Positions 55,907 to 64,000 of a stretch of 64,000 nucleotides of DNA are shown here, piece after piece. The notes under the pieces are model-generated. The model saw only the letters and a program-made list of their open reading frames with translations, searched no databases and was not told where the DNA came from. The translations under genes and the position numbers were made by a program. Position 1 is the stretch's first letter. Each line of letters begins with the position of its first letter. The stretch is from Cryptomeria japonica (Eukaryota; Streptophyta; Pinopsida; Cupressales; Cupressaceae), in assembly GCF_030272615.1 (NCBI RefSeq), contig NC_081408.1, forward strand, positions 337,744,793 through 337,808,792. Direction: 5' to 3'.

Positions 55907-58012
55907 TCAGAGCCAAATAAATAGTAAAATCTCAATGCTATCATCAATAACATCTCGTGGTCTCTTCTCCCCAGGACGTGGACCAGATCCACCCGTCTCA
56001 TGCTATACAAGGAAAAAATAATATTAAAATACTTGATTAACTATTAAAAGATAATCATTTATCAAATATAGTTGGAATTCATAAATTAAGTTACAAACTT
56101 ACCACGTGGTATGCGTGTGCACATCAACTCCAGTAACTTGTTCTGCATGTGCTATATGCTCAAGAGTTGTGTCGTCCTGTATACAACATAAGAAACATGA
56201 TATAACGAACATGAGCACATACATGTGTTTATTTTTTTATTAAATAAAAATAAAAATTTATAATTTGATTAAATAATCATATAATAAAATATTGTACATA
56301 AGGTTGCTCATCTCCTCTAGTAGTATCTTGTGCACGTTGACGTGTGTGTACATTGAAATCAATGCCAAATGTAGTGCTAGCTGAGTCCTGTACAAGGTCA
56401 AATTCAAAGTGTTCAATTAAATGTCAAATTAAGAGTCAACATAAGGTCAAATTAAGTATTACATATTAATCTACCTTAAATGATGTCGATGTCCATTCAA
56501 ATTGGCTCTGATAAAAATGATGAGGATAGCCTATCCTGATAGTAGTGTCCACCTGCAAACATACATTTAATGAAATCATATTTATTGAACATATATATGT
56601 GTATTAAAAAATTTCAAGTTAAGTTACAATGTTGTAAGAACATATTTAATTTATGAATTCTAAGATACATACAATAGATGGTGTCACAGTTGTCACACCT
56701 TCTTCTCGATGTGATGTAGAGGGTCCCTCATTACCTGAAGCCTGGAGAAAGAAGCATTCAATGTATCAGCATGAAAATTTATATAGTATACGATCATAAA
56801 ATATTAACTTAAAAAGATAGTACAATGTCTAGATAGAAACTGATACTATACCCCAAAAGGTGTGCCAAGCTGTGTAGGAGTAGATGCAATATTGACTCGA
56901 ACATTTGGTGTAGTCTTTATCAACATAAACCAAATTTATTTAATAAGGTATTAGATTGTATAAAAAAAGACATGCACTTAATTTATACCTATATTTAATG
57001 AAGTATTAGATTGACATGTACATGTATATATATCTATACTTGCTCAAGATGATCACCAGAGCAAAGAAAATCTATATATGATGACATCATAGTATCATCT
57101 ACTACATCATGCTCAGCTGCAACTGAAGCGGATCTTGGATCAGCAGTAGGACCTACACACATCTGATGACAGCTCGTACACATATATGGCATCGATCGAG
57201 GAGCATATGCCATGTGTACAACTTGCTCACTCAGGTTACCTGTGAGGGAAGTCAAAGCATCTGATGTTGAAATGAATGATGTATTCTGCACATCTGCAAT
57301 AATCGATGGAGCAACAAGTGGAACCATGGGTTGATATGGTAGGGGATTATTATTGCGTGCCCCTAATCTATGTTGTGGCATTCCACAACCAACACCCTAG
57401 AATGACTTAATATCAAAAAAATTTGGTTTTTGGTGCATTACAAACTCACAGTATAATTTCTTCAAAAAATATAAAGGGACCTCATAATTACGACGTGGTG
57501 GATGAAAAAAAACCATCCACCATCTATCCCAAACATGTCTAGCCATTTCTGGATGATCACACCACCTAATTGAAATTCTTTTTTGGGTAGGTTGCATCGG
57601 TTCTCTTGTTTTTGGGTTAGTAAAATATGGACATAAATGAGCTTTGGTTATTCTAAGATTAGTGATTTGCCTATTAGTTAATCCATCAGCATAAAAATCA
57701 TGCAACTCTTGTCGTCATCTATGAAATTGATCTAAGTGAGAATCAACTGATCTAACTGACTTGACAATAGTTTGCATTGATTTTGCAAACTCTAGAAGAT
57801 GGGGGGGGGGGGGTGGTGATTGGCTCATTTTGGATTGAAGTAATATTTTGTTCAATAACTAGTAGGTTTTCATTAATTCTTTTTCTTAAACCGTTTTCAT
57901 CTAATCTAGGGGGTGGAGGTGGAGGTGGAGGAGGAGGACATTGCGGTGGGGGATTCTCACCTAACAATTCATCTATGTCAAAAACATCCATCATAACAAA
58001 GAGCTCCTGCAT
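55907..58012 (-). pseudogene. Multi-exon gene of unknown family, degenerate
   Basis: Two longer coding stretches come first on the minus strand. From 58012: MMDVFDIDELLGE, a run of ten prolines, and a helix RKRINENLLVIEQN. From 57705 to 57034: RITKAHLCPYFTNPKTREPM, RWCDHPEMARHVWDRWWMVF, LYFLKKLYCEF, and a Cys pair MCTSCHQMC. Five or six short exon-like segments follow, each behind a pyrimidine-CAG or -TAG acceptor: about 56913-56850, 56750-56680, 56549-56480, 56394-56310, 56176-56103 and 56002-55907. Splice consensus is good, but one frameshift at a G12 run (57802) and two stops break the first part. Phase across the last junctions is unresolved. No known function is recognised; a transposon accessory gene is possible. 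Confidence 0.45.
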
Positions 58013-58475
58013 ATATAAAGATATACATGAATTATATACAACTCTATGTCAAAGAAGAATCTATTTTAGTTTTAAAAAAAACATTTATAAATAGGAACAT
58101 TTCTATGTTATTGAATGAGATGCACATGAAATATAATATAATATTGAACTTAAAAAAATAGACATGTACATATTATTGAATCTTTAAATATAAAATTTGC
58201 ACACAAAACTTAATACAAACTTTCATTGAAACTTCATAAATCTATTATATATTCAATTTAATGCATTCATTTCTTGTAAAATGCATCAACTATTAAAATC
58301 AATATAAAATATTCCATGTACATGAACTTGTAAAAAAAGTAAAATAAGATCAACATATATAAAGTAATTTATATAATAAATAATTAGTCACAATTCTGGT
58401 GAACATGTTGAATTAGTACTTTGTGCTGGAATAGTACTAATATATTAGATGGTAACCTCTCTAAGTGGTCATTTA

Positions 58476-59300
58476 CTAAGTAAACATGTTGAATTAGCAC
58501 TTTAGTGTTGGAGATGAATTAGATGATGAAGTTGGCAACTCGAGAAAATCATGTCATGTCATGGCTTAATAGGTCCTATTATGGACCTATTATGCCATGA
58601 TGGCATAATAGGTGGACTATTATGAAATGTCATGGCATAATAGGTGGACTATTATGCAATGTCATGGCATAATAGGTGGACTATTATGCAATTTCATGGC
58701 ATTATAGGTGGACTATTATACAATTTCATGGCATAATAGGTGGACTATTATGCAATGTCATGGCATAATAGGACTTATTATGCCATGACATGATATAATA
58801 GGTCCTATTATGCCATGACACATGGCATAATAGGACCTATTATATGCCGTCATGGCATAATAGGTCCTATTATGCCATGACATGATATAATAGGTCCTAT
58901 TATGCCATGACACATGGCATAATAGGTCCATAATTGGTCCTATCATACTAAGCAAACATGTTGAATTAGTACTTCAGTGTTGGAGATGAATTAGATGATG
59001 AAGTTGGCAATTTGAGAAAATCATGTCATGCCATGGCTTAATAGGTCATATGATGGCATAATAGGTGGACTATTATGCAATGTCATGGCATAATAGGACT
59101 TATTATGCCGTCATGGCATAATAGGTCCTATTATGCCATGACATGATACAATAGGACCAACTATGGACCTATTATGCAATGTCATGGCATAATAGGACAT
59201 ATTATGCCATCATGACATAATGTGTCCTATTATGCCATTAATTGGTCCTATCATACCATGGCATGGCATAATAGGACCATAATAGGACCTTTATAAACTT
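58476..59300. repeat. Palindromic repeat field (GGCATAATAGGTCCTATTAT)
   Basis: Dozens of short units mixing ATAATAGGTCCTATTAT and ATGCCATGACATGGCAT, each itself palindromic, so almost any segment can fold. A larger tandem duplication of about 476 bases is visible (unique words AACATGTTGAATTAG at 58484 and 58960). A variant unit, AATAGGTGGACTATTATGCA, dominates 58600-58760. Confidence 0.85.
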
Positions 59301-60480
59301 TGATATCTAAAATTTGAAGCTCGTAATGTTAATTACTTAAGGTTATACATTTGGATTTCCTTCTTCTAAAATTAATTTTTAGTTACCCCGATGTCCAGTA
59401 GCTCAATTTGTGGTTTTAATTATGGATTTTGTCTAATCCATAAAATTTAAAATGTATCTCTCCTATTTTTTTTGACTTCCCGTAACCCACCAGAATAGCC
59501 CAAAAGGCCACATGGTCACCCAAAAATTTCAAGGCACTAGAAAGGTACCAATAACTAATAGTGGTACTAACTTTTGTATTGCCTAATGAGGATTAAGAAT
59601 AATTTTGGTACATATGTTCAATTTAAAGAATTGGAATGGTGGCTTGCTAGAAGTGGTTAAATTTTTTCGTTTATTGGTTGAAAGGCCCAATATCTATAAA
59701 AATAATTCCTAGAAACATTTAACCCAAGTCTCACAAATTCAATATTGAAAGATGAATTGAAATTTACTATAGTGGATCAAATATTATTGCAAGTAAAGTC
59801 TCTTGATGTCTCAGTAGTTTTCACTATGGATTTCATGAATTCATTGACTATCTTGCATGTAGATGGTGATGTGATTGGTAAGAAAACTAACATATCTTAT
59901 GGAAAGATCTTGAGAGTTCTAGTATGGTTTTTGATGTCAGGATTACATTTTTGAGACAAGATGGTGCAACATGCAACATTTTTGATAATGACATAATAGG
60001 TCCTATTATGCCATGACATGGCATAATAGGTCCATAATTGGTTCTATCATACCATGACATACCATAATAGGACCATAATAGGACCTTTATGCCATTTACT
60101 TTCGGTTTTGTTTTGATTTCCATTTACTTTCGGTTTGTTTTGATTTGGTTTTGGTTTTGATGTTTGTGAGATATCTTCTATCTTGTAAATTTTATATTTT
60201 GTTTTGTAACTATCTAGATTTGGTTTTGATTTGTAAATTTGTTGATTTTGGTTTAGGGTTTAGGGTTAATTGTTGAAGAATATTTCAGATCAAAATTAAT
60301 AATTTAAAAATGTAAAAACAAATTTACTTATAGGATACTTTAAAAAAAACTTAAATAATACAAAAAAAACTTAAATAATACCCAAAAAACAAGAAAAATA
60401 TACAAGAAAATTAAAAAATGTGAAAATGGATGATCAAATATGTACTTGGGATAGTGGTGGAGGCTTGAAATGGAGTCCAC
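59301..60480. other. AT-rich spacer with a stray palindromic patch
   Basis: No supported gene. 59985-60095 holds a small patch of the same palindromic units. A 69-codon frame at 59745-59954 has no recognisable domain. Confidence 0.5.
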
Positions 60481-60735
60481 AACATGGGGGCCCATTTTTT
60501 ATCTCCTTTTCTCACTTGTTGCAGGTGAAAATGACAAAATGTGCCTCAGAAAAAAGGGGTAAATCGGATTTAGAAACGGGGGCCCATTTTTTAAAAACGG
60601 GCCCTCGTTTTTTTTCAAGCGGGCCCCCATTTAAGAACAAAATGGGAGCCCATTTAGTTTCACCTCGGGCCCCCGTTACTTTTTTCCTCGAGGGCCCGAA
60701 GCAAAAATGGGCCTCCATTTTTTGAAAATGACCCC
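60481..60735. repeat. GGGCCC-rich patch
   Basis: Six or more occurrences of GGGCCC or GGGGGCCC alternating with T-runs (for example CGGGCCCTCG, GCGGGCCCCC, GAGGGCCCG) in otherwise AT-rich DNA just left of G3. Frames on both strands are composition artefacts. Confidence 0.65.
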
Positions 60736-60837
60736 CCTTTTCTAAGAGCACATTTTCCAATGCATAGACTTCGACCAATTTGTGACCCATTACCTTGCAC
60801 TTACCCAAATTACGCAAAAACTAGGTAAAGTGCTAGG

Positions 60838-61600
60838 TGTAGACACCTAAAATTGTCATGACTAATCAATAAATATTTATTTAATTATTTTAGCCTAATT
60901 CTTCTATTAATTAAATAAATCTTTATTTATTTAATTAATTCATTTATCCTCTTCAAGCCTTATTTCTCATTTAAATAAACACTTTTATTTATTTAAACTA
61001 TCCCTTTTCCTAAATTAAATAAATACTTTTATTTATTTAATTGATCCCACTGCCTCTATTAATTAAATGAATATTTATTTATTCAATTAATTCATTAGCC
61101 TTTTCTACCCATGATACATGTCATTCATCTCTTAATTCTTACACTACCTCCCCTTTTATTATTTTCTTATTTTCTTACCTACCCTCTAATCTTAGCCGAC
61201 CATCTATCTTTTACACCTCTTAATCTTATCCCTCCATTTCTTACAGTGTCTTCTATATAAGAGGATGATTCTCTCCTTCAAGCCTTCAAGCATTCTAGCA
61301 TTCAAACTTTCATATGCGATCAAGCCTACTTGCAACCATATTTTCGTTCTTTGTTGAGCTCTTGTGCACACATAAAATTTGAGAGCAAATATATCAAGCA
61401 AGATCAATGGAGATAGGAAGAATGGAGATTCAAACCCTAGTAGACATGTGATGGTATAATATTTGTGATTTTGTTGATTTTCATTTGTCTTAGGTAATCT
61501 TCATATGTTATAGTGGATCTTTGTTGTTGTTAGGCTAGGGTTTCGTGGTTGAATCTATTTTAGTCTTTCAATATTGTTCCATTATCCACTTTCACCATAA
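60838..61600 (+). repeat. G3 5' LTR
   Basis: About 760 bases, matching both G1 LTRs but clearly more diverged from either than they are from each other. A TATA-like CTATATAAG is near 61253. TTTTTGGGATGCCTGGTGGG after its end is where the primer-binding site should lie; the tRNA is not identified. Confidence 0.85.
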
Positions 61601-61744
61601 AATTTTTGGGATGCCTGGTGGGACATGGATTTTTATTAGATCTATGTTTTTTTATGGTTTTCCTAACCATATATTGCTGTTTTGTAAAACAATTTGGAGA
61701 ATAACCTTGTGCAGCTAGGGTTTTGGACACAAGATCAAGATATT

Positions 61745-62590
61745 GGAGAGATTTGATCAAATCTCACAAATGGCTTGGAATTTTTGAACCAAATTTTGTT
61801 GGTAGGTTGAAGACAATATCAAGAGATCTCAATCCAAAATTCAGAATGTTTGAGAATATTTGCATTTTCTATGAATTTTTTATGAATTTTCATAAAAAAT
61901 TAATTTTGAGAGTAAATGAGAGAATTTTTTGGATTTTCTTATATTTTTTGGAAATTTCTTAGAGTTATACACAAGATCTGTTCTTTGTGATTTTAATTTT
62001 GATGCAAAATATCTCCTAAAAAATTGGATTTTAAAAAATTAGGGTTTTTCATTATTTTTATTATATCTCACAACCGGCTTTGACATTTCGCATAATTTTT
62101 TTTGGCAAGTCAAAAACAGTATCAAGAGCTTTGATTACAAAATCCAGAATTTTTGAAGCATATTTGCATTTTCTATGAATTTTTAATGCATTTTAATAAA
62201 AAAATAAATCTGAAAGAAAATGAGCGAATTTTTCAGATTTGTTTACATTTTTAGAAAGCTCTTAGAATTATACACAATATCTATTCTTTGTGATTTTAAT
62301 TTTGATGCAAAATAATTCCTCAACAATCGAATCTTTAAAAATTAGGGTTTTGCATTATTTTAATCATATCTCACAAACTGCTTGTAATTCTTGCAGAAAT
62401 GTTTTTATGTAGGTTTGAAAGGCTATCAAGAGTGTCCAGTAAAAATTTCAGAGTTTTGGGATCAATTTTGCATTTTATATGATTTTTCATAAAAAATGAT
62501 TTTTGGAGCAAATTAGCAATTTTTTGGGATTTTCTTACATTTATGGAAATGTCTTGAAATTTTACAGCTCTGTTTTCTATGCTTCATGAA
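61745..62590 (+). repeat. Three degenerate tandem repeats in the G3 leader
   Basis: Each unit is about 290 bases and holds, in order, ATCTCACAA, a GGTTTGAA/AAGTCAAAA segment, TATTTGCATTTTCTATGAAT, and GTGATTTTAATTTTGATGCA. Starts are near 61755, 62065 and 62365. The block is absent from G1. Confidence 0.7.
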
Positions 62591-64000
62591 AAATTAGATC
62601 TTTGAATTTGTCAAAAAACACATTGTTGAAGGCCCCTATTTCACAAAGTCTTTTGGATCTAAAATTTACCTAACTTGTGTGCTTGCAGGAGGGGTATTAT
62701 TGCAAAACTACTAACAAATATTTGTTGCAGAATTTTGGCAAGGGTTTTTCTTTTGATCTTCATTGTGTGCCTTGTTTTCATAGATTAGCAAACACTTCAA
62801 TTGGTGCACTAAAATTGAACCAATGTCTTTTGTGTCTTGAGCAATATGCTCTTTTTTTTTTAATCTCCAGAGGGCCTGTCTCCCTGTGTGGTCATTAGGA
62901 CTACTAGTGAGGAGAGAACAACCCAAGTGGTAGTGAGGAAAAGCCACCTCTTCCTAACCACTATAAATAACTGTATCCATGGTGAAAGCCATGGGTAACG
63001 TGTGCTGATTAGTTCATATTGACACTATGTCTCCTCGTAAACCCGTTTGATCAAATTTATTTGATCGATAGTAGGGAGCAACTCCTACCGGCTGGGAGTC
63101 TTCTGCATTTGTAGGGCTGAAAGTGCCACATGTATGGCCACACGAGCGGAGACCCTTACTAGCACTTTTTTATTTTAGAAAGACAAAATCCTTCTAGTTG
63201 TTGGGGCAAGAGGTCAGACCTCTGGAGCGGCCCACACACATACGGTTCTTAGTAGAGATACAAAGTTTGCCACGGGGAGTTTTCATGGGGATTGATGCTT
63301 GGCTGCCCTAGAGAAGTGAATGCCGAGGGTGGAGCTAGTGGGGTCAAGCATCTAAGTATCCACTTTGAATAGCGTAGCCTGGGGGGAAACCCCATGTGGG
63401 ATCAACAACTATTGTCCTGGCCAACCATAAGAATTGTGCTTGTCTTCTTTTAAACATTCAAACATTCAAGACCAAACATCAAAGCATTGTGTCTTTTGTG
63501 TCTTCAAGTGTATGCAAAAACATTTTTACATCAAACAACACACTTTCTTTTGAGTCATTTTAAGTCTAAACACTTGCAAACATTGAGTTCTCATCAACAT
63601 TTTGTCCTCTTGTCATAGAAAAATAGTCAAAATTCAGATTTGGTCATAACAAATAACTTCACAAATTGGAAATATTGCACTCATATTTTAGAAACTGCGT
63701 CTATGAAGTATACATGCACGTCTGTGTTTAGTATTGACAAAATTTACAGTCCAGCAAACAAGAACAATCAGTTTCAGAATTCTTGAGCTTCCTAGGCTAT
63801 TTCTCCAGGTTTTCATCTAGAATTCAACCTATCTTTGGGTCTCACAAGGTTCATCATTTCCTTACACCTTGCATTACATTCACATTTTTCTAAACTTGAG
63901 TCAAAAGGTCACTTGCTTTTCCTCATCTTTCTTTGTCAGCACACTACATACAACAACATTTTGCTAAGTGGTCCCTCATCAAGGTCTATCACCTTTGGGT
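62591..64000 (+). other. G3 leader, shared with G1
   Basis: Noncoding. Aligns with 1878-3063 with scattered substitutions and one extra segment of about 65 bases near 63675. The short ORFs here have counterparts in G1 that are not conserved in frame. Confidence 0.7.

Larger units (their letters stand above)
60838..64000 (+). mobile_element. G1-family element G3, 5' LTR and leader, right end off-window
   Basis: The LTR starts TGTAGACACC at 60838 and ends near 61600. The preceding CTAGG is a candidate target duplication. The leader aligns with G1 from 62738 onward and stops just short of the gag ATG at the window edge. It retains the LTR end and about 1.1 kb missing in G1. Whether pol is present cannot be seen. 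Confidence 0.88.

Noticed and set aside
60250-60266. Telomere-like TTTAGGG repeats
   Set aside because: Only two units, in AT-rich text; too short to mean anything.
60420-60817. 101-codon ORFs on both strands
   Set aside because: Driven by GGGCCC/T-run composition with no family resemblance.

Overview
The window reads as nuclear DNA of a seed plant, and its TE load and long AT-rich spacers suggest a large repeat-rich genome such as a conifer's. That is an inference: no species-diagnostic gene is present. About two thirds is transposable elements inserted into one another. Most of the rest is satellite-like or AT-rich spacer. The clearest host gene is a small three-exon LEA gene at about 38.1-39.0 kb with a decayed duplicate at 44.8-45.3 kb. 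No tRNA, rRNA or CRISPR feature was recognised.

Left third (1-29962): a four-member nest. A minus-strand Ty1/copia element (C2, 25726-29962, with its 5' LTR) is interrupted in its reverse transcriptase by a plus-strand Ty1/copia element (C1, from before base 1 to about 25725). C1 is itself split twice. Ty3/gypsy element G1 (1100-11152, TSD GGAAC) sits in its pol gene. Ty3/gypsy element G2 (12040-24766, TSD CTATG) sits in its 3' LTR. G1 has gag and protease fused to an integrase tail and no RT, RNase H or integrase core. G2 has a long RT, dual RNase H and integrase ORF of Tat type but no recognisable gag core or zinc knuckle. Both carry, antisense between the coding region and the 3' LTR, a decayed plant mobile domain (PMD) gene with splice sites and a minisatellite at its 5' side. 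A third member of the G1 family (G3) begins at 60838 and runs off the right edge. It keeps a leader segment that G1 has lost.

Middle (29963-45836): AT-rich spacer, a 39-bp-type minisatellite (30815-31440), a roughly 6-kb compound satellite (31490-37620), the LEA gene, a 1.6-kb RT-less retroposon with a perfect 14-bp TSD (39587-41183), AT-rich spacer, and the LEA pseudogene.

Right (45837-60837): a near full-length L1-type LINE on the minus strand (45850-54780, 13-bp TSD) with ORF1 and a 1.4-kb-codon ORF2 (endonuclease, RT, RNase H). Unusually, it has a third ORF of about 615 codons whose ATG overlaps the ORF2 stop. A 1.03-kb TIR element with palindromic subterminal motifs is inserted in ORF1. 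Beyond it lie a degenerate multi-exon minus-strand gene of unknown family (55907-58012), a palindromic repeat field (about 58540-59300) and a GGGCCC-rich patch.

The observations I would follow up first are the LINE ORF3, the antisense intron-bearing PMD cargo shared by two gypsy families, and the complementary coding loss of G1 and G2.
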